NCBI GenBank assembly: GCA_036927565.1
Contig: JAYESD010000010.1
Span: forward strand, 119,008,866 to 119,072,865
From: Tuctoria greenei
Taxonomy: Eukaryota; Streptophyta; Magnoliopsida; Poales; Poaceae
Length of the DNA: 64,000 bases
Reading direction: 5' to 3'
Part shown: positions 11,016-22,411 of the stretch, piece after piece
Layout: each line of letters starts with the position of its first letter
Numbering within the stretch: the stretch's first letter is position 1
Made by a program: the position numbers and the translations under genes
Notes under the pieces: model-generated
Databases searched by the model: none
What the model was told of the DNA's origin: nothing
What the model saw: only the letters and a program-made list of their open reading frames with translations

Positions 11016-12205
11016 CCGGGTTTTTCTGCAGGTTTCTTGGGCTGGTTGCGGGGTTGAGCTGCACCCCGATATGGCGCTTGCACGTTGCCTTGTCGCTGTT
11101 CGGGGCAATCCTTTGCAAAATGCCCTACACGGTCACACGTGTAGCACGTGTATTGTGTCAGGTTCCCACCAAGCTGTGGATGGAACCCCGGTGCGTGTGG
11201 TGGAGGTGGATACGCACGCGGGACCATCCTTTGCTGCTGCTGCTGCTGCTGTGGAAATGGCAGTTGGAAACGCGGCACGTTGAAAGATCAACCGCGGAAT
11301 GGCTATGGTCTCGCCGGTGGCTGCCATCGCTAACCGGATGGTGAGAGATACACCACACGGTACTTCCGCGGACCACGCCCGCTGCTGCTCAATGGCGCGC
11401 TCCGTTTCCTCTTATCAGAAACAAGCTCGCGCTGAGCATCTTCCTGTACAATTGTTGCATTGACAATGTCATTGAAGGTGCCGCGGTTGCATTGTCCGAG
11501 TTGGATCTTCATCTTCGGATTAAGGCCCCGGAAGAATATATCTCTATTCCTATCTTCCGGCCCCACATATTCGGGCGCGTAGTGCGCCAAGTGATTGAAT
11601 GCGCTGGAGTATTTGTGAGCACTCCTCCCATCTTGCTTTAGCTCCAAAACTTCCTAAAGCTTCCTCTTCATTATGCCAGGAGGGATATGGTAGGCGCAGA
11701 ACACCTCCCGAAATTCAGTCCAGGTGACCGGATGACCAGCCGGCAGTGAGGCGGTGTAGTTCGCCCACCAAGCACCAGCAGCTCCTTGAAGGTGTTGTGC
11801 TGCGAACAATGCCTTCTGTTGTTTGATGCATCGCAGCAAACCGAACTTTGCTTCAAGAGTGCGGATGAAGTTGTCCGCCTCCAAGGGCTCTTCGGCCTCC
11901 ATGAAGACCGGTGGATGCGTCGCCAAGAAATCCGAATATGAACTCTGTTGGGGCTGCCATGGCCCATTGTCTTGTCGTCCCCCTTGACGAGATGAATTTT
12001 AAACCAACATATGCAGTAACTCAGTTTGCTCGTTGCGCGAGCCAAGTACTGCAGCCAGAATCTCCGCGAGCATCCTCGGATGTTCAGGTGGTGGTGGCGG
12101 AGGGACTTGTTGCTGTGTTGTCGCAGTTTGCTCCCGGGTCGGAGATTCATCCTCACGACCCCGGCTCGAGCCTCCCATCTCGGGCATCGAACGCGTATGC
12201 ACCAT
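11016..12205 (-). pseudogene. L1 gag (capsid and nucleocapsid)
   Basis: The start at 12205 (MVHTRSMPEMGGSSRGRED) matches the start of L2 gag at 33484 (MVRTRSTPEMGGSSRGRED). A poly-Pro stretch is followed by the Retrotrans_gag core (THPPVFMEAEEPLEADNF, GAAGAWWANYTASLPAGHPV, FNHLAHYAPEYVGPEDRNRD). Next come a poly-Gln run encoded by a CAG repeat (about 11232-11251) and the zinc knuckle YTCDRVGHFAKDCP near 11110. Stops at about 12000, 11655 and 11330, plus frame changes, make it a pseudogene. Several stops look like CAG to TAG. Confidence 0.92.
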
Positions 12206-12562
12206 TCTGCATTCACATGATTTAAATCAGCAACATGTTTGTTTCCTTCATCCATTTTATACCATAGTAGTGCGAGTATTGACAATGCAATAATTGCATA
12301 ACATTCACATATATTGATAAAGTGCAAACTTTATACAAGATATATCTCATGACCAAGTTCACAGTATTACACTCCAAAATGATGGACTCCCACTACGGAA
12401 GTGCATCTCAACTATACTTGGTCTCCATGAGTCATCATACACACCTTGTCATCTTCTACGCACCCACTACTATTTAAAATATGACACAAACATGGCTACA
12501 AAATAAACACGAGCAACCACTAACTATACGTTGCCCCGTGAAGGCAGTAGTGCTGCCCCATC
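12206..12562 (-). other. L1 spacer between accessory ORF and gag
   Basis: This is non-coding. A minor acceptor-like sequence (gtgaatgcag) ends at 12207, one base before the gag ATG, and could serve gag mRNA splicing. Nothing else was recognised. Confidence 0.5.
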
Positions 12563-13521
12563 CTACTCCGATGCATCGTCATCGGCGTACTCAATTATCT
12601 CTGGATCTTCCTCCTCCTCTGGATCTAAAGGTACTTGCTCAGCCATGTTCAGCGGTATGTCCTGAGCCGGTGGATACACAGCTGGTGGCAATTGTGCTTC
12701 GGCCTCAATCAAATTATCCTGAAGTTGCTCTGCCTCGTACTCCTAATTCTAAGCTTCCTCGATGGCTTCGTCTCGTGCCTCGGTGACTACCAACAGCTGC
12801 TCTTGCTGTTGTTGCACCTCCAACTGACTCGCCTGCAGTCCATCATGAGCTTGCTGCAGTTCCATGCGAGTTTGCCTCAGTTCGGCGTGAGCTTTCCGCA
12901 GTCTAGTGCGAGTGTGATGCAACTGATCCTTGCATTGCTTTAGTCGGTGATTCGTCGGAGCCAGGAACGAATGTAGGTTCTCATTGATATAATCAAGAGT
13001 GTCACCCCATTCAGTCGCTTGCCTCAAGGCTTCAACTTGCTCCGGCAGGGTTGCACCTTGTGCAAGACCGCCATGCTAGATGCAGCGGCAAATATCCCAA
13101 GTGTTGTCGAGGTTGTGTCGCCATAGGGACGATAGGCCGGAACCATACGACGTTGCCATTCAAAACCAGCAGCACCACGGACCGGGAGAAGAGCAAATTG
13201 TGTCCCAGCCATGGAATCTTGATGAAGCTCACAAAGCTTCATAAGTGCTTCGCCCACTGCAAAGGCCCACGTGTCCTCCAAACGAGCTCCCTGGATCGTG
13301 ACCAAAAAAGGAGCCCATCCATAGAAACGCGGGCTTACCAGGATGTCGACCAGGATGGTACATGATAGTACGGCTCTGTCAACCGTCTCTTGACCCCAAT
13401 AGCATGGCATCTCGATGAAGCCAAACTGTTGGAGCACCCCCCGCAGCATACTCGGGAAGCCCGGACGGCTAGCGCACATGGAAAATACCCATCCGTCCGG
13501 TAATAGCATCACATCCGTCAT
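12563..13521 (-). pseudogene. L1 accessory ORF upstream of gag: LPxGWVF domain plus coiled coil
   Basis: This is an uncharacterised protein. The ATG at 13521 opens MTDVMLLPDGWVFSMCASR. Residues 1-125 form a compact domain (PGFPSMLRGVLQQFGF, YWGQETVD, GWAPFLVTIQGARLEDTW, FALLPVR). A frame change near 13060-13070 leads into a heptad-rich coiled coil (LRKAHAELRQTRMELQQ, LQASQLEVQQQQEQL; about 13020-12750). Two stops follow, then an acidic tail (LDPEEEEDPEIIEYADDDA) ending at 12563. A diverged homologue lies in the same place in L2 (32642-33450), about 45% identical by eye in the first domain. It has no similarity I know to gag, pol or env. Role unknown. Confidence 0.75.
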
Positions 13522-15093
13522 CTATAAAAGAAGTACTTGAATGAGTCAAATACTCAAATTCAACAAACTTTTTTGATAAACTGATCAGGGATGCGAAAAT
13601 TGAATTATGAAAGTGAATTCAAATTCAAATGTCAAATGAAACATAACGCTGGAATTCTGTCTCAGTTTCTGTTCATTCAAACCAGTCTGGAGAAATTCGA
13701 AAATTTTCATCCAGTTAGAGGCACATTCAGGACTTTAGTTCAACAACAAAATTGTAGTACACTCAATTATATTTCCAGAATGTATTTATTTGCTTCTAGA
13801 TAATTTATGTATAAGTAGATATGATTTTTGCAAGTTGACAGTTTTCTGGAAAAATTTTGACAGCATCTCCTCTGTTTAAGGCTTATTTTGTCCACATTTT
13901 TCCAGATACAAAACATGAATATATGCAAAAATCATAAATTACAACATTGTTTTATACATCTTCTGGATTACAGAAATGTATTATTTGAAGTCATTCGTTG
14001 ATTCTACAAAGAGATATGATGGAAACAATAACAGGATACAGAAACTGTCCAATCTCTGTCCAGATTTAACAGAGTTTGGAAATTTGACTTTTTCAATAGT
14101 TTACAGAGGGATTCTGATTTGGAGTTGAATATAAAAGTTTTAGAGGACTCTCTAAAATTTCTATCCATGTGTGTTATACCTTCAGGGGTAAAATATACAG
14201 GAAGTTATGCTGTTCCAAACTTAGTCAATTTTCTGTCCATTTCACAGTTTGAACCAGGAACTGGTTACTTTAAGTTCAAATGAAGTTTTCAAGTTTTAAA
14301 TCTTGAAATATGCCTTGAAGCTGAAAATTAAACTTGTGGAGGACTTCCTCAAATTCCCAAATCACAGGCCTTCATACTGCAGTGACCCCATGATTAATTT
14401 TAAATCTGACCAGCACGCTCCAAAAGAGATATTTCAAATTCAACCTTAGTCCTAAGTTGGGAATTATTTACTTGTTGTCGAGTCACACCACTAGCACGGA
14501 TATTGTCGTCGACGTGCCCGATGGGACTCGAATGCACTGTCGGTACTACGCCCTCACCAATGAAAAATCCTAGGCCGGTATTCCGGCATAAGTCTCAACG
14601 GTGGCAGTAATGACGTTCACTTGCAAACGTTTTCTACTCGAACTACTAAAACGTGGTTAGTGTACTGCATCTACACACAAACGATAGATCAAACATATGG
14701 TGCCATACGGCACAGCCCGCACGGGCGAACAGTTCACAATAATATATATGAAAGTGAAAACATCCTTCCCATATCATTCCATACGGGTCGCCCCGAGTTA
14801 AGCCACGTCTCGAGGTACATGACCGGGTTTTCTACCACCCGACGGGATCCCGCGTCTTTGCATAGTGCTGCATTAGTAGGGGGCGCATCGGGTTATGTCC
14901 CACCCGATGGGGGCTCCCACTAATTTTGTAGCACGCTGGGGTACCGCGAGTCATATGTTCTCAGAAACATGCAAAGTTTCAGAGACTCATATTAACATTT
15001 CTGTGCCAAGCCACGGAAACAACCACATGCTACCTCTCTCATGGTGAGCATACCACAATTGATCCGCTTGTTGTGGCATACCTTACCTCTTAC
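13522..15093 (-). other. L1 leader, predicted spliced intron (non-coding)
   Basis: There is no coding content over 1.57 kb. On the minus strand it starts at 15093 with GTAAGAGGTAAGG after CAG, a strong donor. It ends with cttcttttatAG at 13523-13522, directly against the accessory ATG. The L2 leader has the same donor and an acceptor in the same position. That it is spliced is inference. Confidence 0.5.
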
Positions 15094-15256
15094 CTGACGT
15101 TGGAGCATCGTTACAGAATTTAATAACACATAAGTTAGGTTGCCACCTTAAGTAACTAATCTATAATAGACCTTATGTGGGCATAGTACTAATCCTCACT
15201 CGACTACTCTTAAGATTTCAAAATAGGCTCTTTTCGAGCGTGCTATTCCCATTGCG

Positions 15257-15268
15257 GCTCTAATATCA
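15257..15268 (-). promoter_or_regulatory. L1 primer-binding site (tRNA-Met type)
   Basis: The minus strand reads TGATATTAGAGC a few bases after the 5' LTR end. It differs at two positions from TGGTATCAGAGC, complementary to initiator tRNA-Met. Both differences are G-to-A or C-to-T. Confidence 0.8.
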
Positions 15269-15271
15269 GGC

Positions 15272-16077
15272 TGTGAGGACCGGGTCCACACATTCCAGGA
15301 ATCGCAGGGTGGTGTCGTGCGATGTGGCACCCAACAGCACACACGATAAGAATATGACAAAATACAAAGTTTTATTTATATAAACAGCGGAATTCTTTTA
15401 CAATACTTAATGTACAGCAGAAGATAATACTCATAGCTAAACTCTCAGCCTAGCTATAATAAAAGTACAGCCGTCCAGCCCACGGATGCTGCACACTGGC
15501 CACACACAAATTTACGGCGAGGTGCAGGGCTCCCACTCGGTGGTATACCCTGACGGGGGCTTCGCCTCATCTTCGGGCCCTTCCTCATACGTCTTACCTG
15601 CAAACAACTTAATATAGCAATTGTGAGCACGAAGGCTCAGCAAGACTTAACTGTCTCACCTAAACATGGAACTCTATATGCAGGGATACTTAACATAGGC
15701 ATAAATATTGCAGTAAAGTGAATCGCCTAAATGTTGATCCTTATTTTTCAAGTTATTAATAGCAGCTTACAAGTTTAATAAATAACTTTAGTGAGCATAA
15801 TTGACAGCAACCAAAGTTTCGAAACAATTATAATTCCATACATCGTATTCTCCTGAATTCTTCAGTATTTACTACGTCACAACACAGTGAACAAGCGGTA
15901 CTCAAATAACCGCGAGGGACGGTGATTGCAATCAGGAGACACCCGGATAAGACATCACATACACCCATTTCGGAAGTGGATCAAATCACACTTCAATACT
16001 ATGTTGTATGCAGCAACCTTTCAAAGGAAACCCAAATGTCGAACTGGTCCTTCCGTAACGGGCAGGAGTTCCCTGTG
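15272..16077 (-). repeat. L1 5' LTR, inner (3'-end) piece
   Basis: This is homologous to 3811-4616 in the L1 3' LTR. It begins TGTGAGGACCGGG on the plus strand and is broken at 16077 by L2. The last five bases, ctgtg, would be the L2 TSD, but the matching right copy was deleted. No gene. Confidence 0.9.
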
Positions 16078-17007
16078 TGTAAAATCCCACATTTTCCTTC
16101 ATATGAGGTTTGTTTGTAAGTTGGTTATCAACCCTGATGGAGACCAGTTATGGCTATGCTTATGAGCTTGATCTCATCAAATCTTTTCTTCCACTCATGC
16201 TTAAATTTTAATAACATGAGGAATGGACTTCACAAATAACCTTAGAATAATTAAGTGACCTCTCTTCAAATTTTCGGAATTATTTGAATGGAGATTGCTA
16301 GGTCAAATTAATATGCAGTACCAAATATATATTATAATTAGTTACAAATTGAATATGCTACTGTACATTTGGCCCTGTCAAAAATATTCAAATCGGAGGC
16401 CATAAATTTTTCTATGGCTTCCCAATATTCCAAATAGACTTCCTGTAGAGTTACATAAATTTTGAACTCCATTTGCTATTTTATTTGAGACGCTTAGCAA
16501 ATTCAAACCATATTTAGAATTCAAATTTTGAATTCTGTTCAACTTGTTTGAGCATCAAGATTTGAACACACCATCATGGTCAGCGTGACTTGCTTGACTT
16601 ATCCTTAAAGTTTCACAATTTTTGGAACTCAATTGCTATTTAATTCAGTGACACCATTGAATTTCATCCAATTTCAAATTCAAATTTGAAATTCAGTTGA
16701 AACTTGCTCCAATTCAAAATCCAATTGCAGAATCAAATTCCAGATATTTACTTTGGCCTCCCCAGAATAATCTAGAATTTTTGGATCAAGTTTGGTAGGA
16801 GAATTGATGTTGCAGGGAGGGGAAGAGGATAAGAGGAGGTGGGACCCACTGTCAGGCTGACATACTCGAGTGAACCCACGGGGTGCTCTGTATCCGGCTC
16901 TCCCCGCCGATCGACACCGGCAGTGCTCGACACTGCGACGCGGCATGCAAGCCACCGAGCTTCCTGCTTGCTTGCACCGTGGCGAGCTCCCCTTGTCCCT
17001 CCATCCC

Positions 17008-17015
17008 CATAAATA
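17008..17015 (+). promoter_or_regulatory. L2 5' LTR TATA-box position, mutated (CATAAATA)
   Basis: The 3' LTR has TATAAATA in the same context at 38994-39001. Here the first T is C. Location about 930 bp into the LTR, just before a CT-rich stretch, fits a core promoter. Confidence 0.55.
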
Positions 17016-19399
17016 CCCCCCTTGGCCGTCGCCGTCGAACTCCACCTCGGTTTCACTCCATTGTCGCCGCCTCTGTTTGTCGAGTTTTCGCTGACGATTG
17101 AAGCCATTTCTCACCGAGCTTTAAGTAGATAAAACACTTGTCACAGCATCCTCTACGTATCTTATTTGGTCATTGATCGTGACATAGCTTCTGCTTGGGG
17201 TATTTTGAAGTTTTCCGGTCGCCGTCGAGGAAGCCGCTAGAACCTTCACTGTCTCACCGTCGAGCTCCAGTTCTAGGCCGTTTCCAGTCTCGATACCTTA
17301 AGCAAAAAGGTTCGCAATCCTCTCTAGTTTATGCTCACCAAGTTTAAGCCTATGACATGAAGTGTAGCTCGAGTTTTTATTCGATAACCGATTGATTTTT
17401 CAATAGAATAGTAAGGCTTCACGATTAAATTTGTTTCATTCTTGCAATCATCCTTTAATCTGGTTAGGACATATCTCGTATATGTCCTACCGCAGCTCCC
17501 AGCCCAAAGGCCCCAAAAGTTATCAACCGAGCACCTTAGATTTTGAGATTTCATGGCTGCCGGTTGAAAGACCTTCACCGTCAAGCTCATATCTCACGGG
17601 TGTTTCCACTCTTCCTTAGTCCATATTCTTGATCCTTGAGATCCCAGGAAGCTTTTGGAGGAGTTCCCGAGTTGTTTGAGCTTAAGTTGAGTGAGTTCAA
17701 GCAGGCCCGAGCCCTCACCGCTGCCGCCGCCGTCGCGCGGTTGTTTTCGGTCCATTTCAGCTGATGCCGACCTCACCGTCATGCTCAGCGCCCCCGAAAA
17801 CTCCCAGGCGGCAAATCTTGGCGAGTTTGGCACAGCCGTTTGGCCGGCGGCAAGGTCACCAGCGAGCTACCACCACAGGCGCCGTCACGCGCGAGCGCCA
17901 GCCCAAGGTTGAAGACGACCATGGACCCCACGAGTCAGTCGCTGCGAGACTCAGGTGTTGCCAGGGATCTGGTGTGACTGCAAAGGTTAACCCCGTAGCC
18001 CCCGGTGCAGCCCTGTTGCGATTGGTCGATTTTAAACCAGTGGATCCGCCTGATTATTTAAATGTTTCCCGTTGGAAAATAATTCCAGGATTTAACCAAA
18101 CTTGGAAAATCCTAACTATCAGTAGAATTGTCCAAAAAATCCCAAATAAATTTTGTTAGAACCAGCATGAAGAATACTTTCAAGTGGTGCACTTGGACTT
18201 GTATGAAAATCCATAGAAATTTCTCCATAATTCAGATAAGCAAAATTTTATAGAATTCATTCGTACAATTCTGTTAATTGGAAAATTCCCATTTTTGGTC
18301 AGAACGCTGCTACTAATACACTTGATCTCCAGTAAAAATTTCAAGTTCATTGGACTTCAATTAATGGATTAATCAGTGTTTCAAATCTCTGTGTAGTCAT
18401 AAATTGAGAAAAATAGAAAAATCAATTTCAGAAATTTCCCCAAACTTGAAAAATCATTTTCTCCCTGTAGGAAGCTTAGAAAATAGTGAAATAAATTTTC
18501 CTAAAACCAGTGCGACCTCATCTACATGATACAACCCCTGGTAGCCATGATAGGTCTCCAAAAATTTCAACCAAAATTAAGAGAAGATTATGGCTTTACC
18601 ATAATTTTTAAGGACAACAAACTTCCTTAATCATCTCCTCTTCTTTGCAAGAGTCTCCACTATAGTCACTAGTATATACCATAAAAGTCCCAAAGCCAAA
18701 TAAGATAATTATCTTATTTTCATCATATGATATTATCATAACCTCAAGCATATTAATTATTTTCAAAGTCATTCATACCTAGTACATGCATATCGTGTAG
18801 TAGCTGAAATCAAGGAGCAACCGGAAGCTTTGGAAGTCTAGCTGCTAGAAACTAACATAGGCTTAGACTCACATTCAGGCAAGCCCCGGTTTGCATTTAA
18901 GTTCCTTACATTGTTTTTGCAATTTTTATTTCACCTTTCGTCTTTAGATGACTATGAATTATGTTTAAGGTGTTTGACATCCACTTGCATAGCCCACAAA
19001 TCCTATGGAGTCTTGGGTAGGTGTACGGCCCGTTGAGTAGAAACTGCTATGCTTATGCTCATAGGAATTCAGTAGAAGTCGAGTAGTTGGAATCTACTCG
19101 TGAGATAGGAATTTTATCACACGGGAGGATTTGGAATCAGAAAATGGTTTATGAATATGAAATTGAGACCGAGCAGTGGGTAGGATGCAGCGAGACGTGG
19201 TCTCACGTGTGCAGCCCTGCTTGTGTCGATTGAGGACCGTTTCGTGTGCGACCCTGCTGGAAAAGCTTAAAATGTACCAGCGACATACTGGAGAAATGGG
19301 CTCCAATAAACTGATGTAGCTTGATACTAGTTTGTCGAGGCATTCCGTTCCGTCTTATAGGCATGGGTTGAGGGCAGCAAGGTGTAAATCTGCTAGTGG

Positions 19400-19404
19400 G
19401 CACG
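19400..19404. repeat. Target-site duplication of S2, left copy (gcacg)
   Basis: gcacg occurs directly before S2 and directly after it (29745-29749). The uninterrupted site gtgggcacgtcagag is present at about 41388-41402 in the L2 3' LTR. Confidence 0.95.
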
Positions 19405-19529
19405 TGTAACACCCTCATTTTCATGCATCATGCCCTATTTACAGTCATATACATGTTTCACATTAATACACATCAAGAGGAATGAGTTCAATGTTGAATT
19501 GGAACAAAACCGCACTTAAAATGCTGAAA

Positions 19530-19805
19530 AGTGCAGACTAGTCTGATTTGGGTGACTAGTCCGATTTCTCTCAGACTAAAATCAGACTTGTTCGTTTTTT
19601 ATGCGGACTAGTCCGATATTCCAAGAGTCCTTGAAAATTTGCTAAGTCCCTAGACTTGTCCGGATTAGTACAATGTCCCAGCAGACTTGTCCGTTTTCCT
19701 CTCTGACTAAAGTCGTACTTGTCCGATTTTTGGCCAGACTTGTTCGATTTCTTTCTGACTAACTTCGAACTAGTCCGGTCCTTTTCGGACTTGTCCGATA
19801 TTTCG
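19530..19805 (+). repeat. Array of CGGACTAGTCCGATTT-like palindromic units in S2 5' LTR
   Basis: About ten imperfect copies of a 12-bp palindrome CGGACTAGTCCG (variants with ACTTGTCC), each usually followed by gattt or atttt, lie in the upstream part of U3. Two more copies lie at about 20322-20358, downstream of the TATA box. Confidence 0.85.
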
Positions 19806-19962
19806 TGACTCCGAGTTGATCTTTTGTTTTACGACTTGTTTGGGTTTCATGTTAAGTGGGCCTAGGGACGCCATGCCTAACTCTTTTAGAGCCCATGTGG
19901 GACTCTAAACCAGCCTCTACTCCTCTCAAACTCGAAATGCATCTAACCCTAGCCTCCACCTC

Positions 19963-19970
19963 TATATAAA
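19963..19970 (+). promoter_or_regulatory. S2 5' LTR TATA box
   Basis: TATATAAA lies in ctccacctctatataaac. It is conserved in position in all four LTRs of this family. It lies 560 bp into the LTR, after the palindrome array. Marks the likely U3/R boundary about 30 bp downstream. Confidence 0.75.
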
Positions 19971-22147
19971 CAACCCCACCCCTTGGCTTTACATCTATGT
20001 GCCACTTTTCCACCCCACCCAAACCCTAGTTCGTGGAGAGACGCCATCAGGGAGGGATAAGGAGATCCCAAGCAAGAAGAAGAGGAGGAAACGAAAGAGG
20101 ATCAAGATCTCCACCAAGCTTTCGTTCTTCATCACCAATTCATCTCCAAGTTCATCATCAACCCTAGATCGTCAAGATCCAAGTGTTGCCTCCAATTTTC
20201 TTGATTCATTGGAGTTCTAAACACCTCGTATACCTTCTATTCTCTTTTCCTTACGTGAATTCAACCCCTAATCTCCAAATTTACGTCGATCTAGAAAACT
20301 CTAGTTCGTTAGTTTTGCGAAGTGCGGACTAGTCGGGCCTTCTGCAGACTAGTCCGATTTTGCTGACTAAATTGTGTTGAATTGATTCTAAAAGTAGATC
20401 TAATCAAATCCAAACCTGTATAAACTTGTTAAATCTATTAGAACTAGTTAGTGATCACTTAAAAGCAATCTATTAACAAGTTCTACCTTGCATTTGCATC
20501 AATCATGCATATCACATCATATTGAGTAATATTTGTGCACTCTTTGATTGTGTTTCTCGTCTTGTATGTTTATTGTACGGATTAGACGGATTTGCGCTAG
20601 AAAGTGCCGTGGAGGATCTCTAGCACCAAGAGTTTGAAGGCTTCGACCCAAACCAATCCCAAGAGCAAGGCAAGTGTCCTTGAAGCATATTGATCCTGTT
20701 CGAAATAAATGTTTTGTTTGCAAAACTGCATGCTTGTGTCAATTTGATGAGAATCCTATGATAGGAAGTTTACTAGATTTGTTTAACCACCCTTGTCACC
20801 TGGGATATATGGTAGAGAGTCGGGATGGGATTTTTACCTTTTTGCTTCACTTAATTAATTAGGATGGAAGAACAACTATACTACTTAATTTAATTATGCA
20901 TTAATGAGATTGTGGTTGACATGAACTGGTTAATATGATATGGTAATCTAAGCAAGCCTGGTACATGGATGGGTTGGATGTTATGGTGTTTTACTTGCTT
21001 TAGATCTAAGGACCGGTTCGTGGAGCGACCGTCTAGGATTTATAGTGCCACCACGAGGCCAAGTATGGGTATGGCGTAGCTGATTAATTAGGGCTTTGCC
21101 AGTTCTATTTGGACCATTAAGGATGCTTGGGGAAGGGGTAGTCGGATTGGGTTTGTTGATGATTGGTGGGACTACCTTGGGATCCGAATGGCTCAAGAGG
21201 GGGCCCTTGGTTGCAGATGTGCTCAGTTGGAGACATCGCCACCGGTGAAACATCAGTGGAGTCTAAATAGGCTAGTAATCCCTTTGTAAAGGCTATTTTT
21301 TGATCTCTTGGCCACAAAACTATGGAAGTGTGAGACGGCATAATTGAGATTCTATAGTCATCGAAAGGTGATAAAATCACAAACACGTGGGTAAAGCGGT
21401 ACAACCTCTGCAGAGTGTGTCTATAACTATCATGATAGTTGTGCTCCCGGTTATGAGCAACCTGGACCCTCACATGAGTAGAGGGAACTCGGTATTGGGA
21501 TGGTATTTGGGATGATTGGTATTATGGTTATGGATGGTTATGAATTGAATTCTGGTATTGAATATGAATATTGGTATATGATGATGGATATGGAATATGG
21601 ACTGGTATTATGATAACTACATGGCTTACGATAGGTTTATTTCATATACATGTAATATATTTCCTTTCAAATGGTTTAATGTACTTTTCAGCACTCAACC
21701 ATTATTATATTCGTCATTTGAATCAGCCACATGTCATACTTTCCACACTTACTGAGTACGACATGTACTCACTCTTGCAACCCCCCCCCCAACAGTTGCA
21801 GGTCAGGATTGGGAGTTTAATGGTGATAATGCGGAGTTCTAGGCCGTGTCTACCGTCAGCTTTGCCTGTGGTGTTCATTTAAGTTGCGCTACCCCATCGC
21901 TTATGTTGCCTAGATGTTTAGTTTGCTTATTTAGTTATTTCCGCTGCACTAGTTGAACTCATCATTAATATTCATTAGAACTTGTATTCGAGGATGATAC
22001 GGTTTGTGCAATAAAATTTGGTTAATTAATCTTGTTCTGTGGTAATTTTTTGTATATTCTTTTGTGATGCACTCGTGTATGTGTGTTGAACGTCCTGGGC
22101 ACACATATGCATTCACTTGGTTCATTTTCGAAACCGGGTGTCACAGA

Positions 22148-22159
22148 TTGGTATCAGAG
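22148..22159 (+). promoter_or_regulatory. S2 primer-binding site (tRNA-Met)
   Basis: TGGTATCAGAGC lies three bases after the 5' LTR end. It is the usual complement to initiator tRNA-Met 3' end in plant LTR retrotransposons. Confidence 0.92.
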
Positions 22160-22411
22160 CCACAGGTTGACCGTAGGACGCAACCTAGATAGAATGGACA
22201 CTTTAGAGCACATGGGAGCACTCAGGAATCGATGTGTTTTTATTTGGTGTGCTGTTTGCTATATATATTGTTTGCTTGTGTGCTTAATAGAGGATTTTGG
22301 GATGCTTTAGCATTGCCATGTCCATGTAGGCTAGTTAGTTGTCTAGTTTCATATCCCTTGATGCATATAGTTGGGGACGTTTTCTAATTCTTACCTATTG
22401 CTTTTCTCCAT

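Larger units (their letters stand above)
16078..19404 (+). repeat. L2 5' LTR, first piece
   Basis: This is collinear with 38064-41395. AT-rich U3 is followed by a GC-rich promoter-proximal block (about 16850-17100), a second GC-rich block (17690-18010) and AT-rich sequence. Long ORFs in the GC-rich blocks appear on both strands and are not conserved as proteins. It is interrupted at 19404 by S2. Confidence 0.92.
19405..22144 (+). repeat. S2 5' LTR
   Basis: It starts TGTAACACCCTC and ends GGGTGTCACA. It contains the palindromic repeat array (about 19530-19805), a TATA box at 19963-19970 and a run of ten C at about 21781-21790. It lacks about 52 bp of the repeat array that the 3' LTR and both S1 LTRs keep. 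No gene. Confidence 0.95.

Noticed and set aside
11003..11376. Cys-rich or Leu-rich open frames opposite L1 gag
   Set aside because: They are produced by the CAG repeat and neighbouring GC-rich gag sequence on the other strand.
16680..17114. Open frames on both strands (up to 144 codons) near a GC-rich stretch
   Set aside because: They lie in the L2 LTR promoter-proximal block. Several overlapping frames are open at once, and the 3' LTR copy does not conserve them as protein.
19530..19805. Regularly repeated short palindromes resembling a CRISPR array
   Set aside because: Units are imperfect, spacers are 5-20 bp and not unique, and the context is a plant LTR.
20517..21473. Several 60-118 codon frames in the S2 5' LTR
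   Set aside because: They are LTR sequence. Frames are not kept across the four LTR copies.
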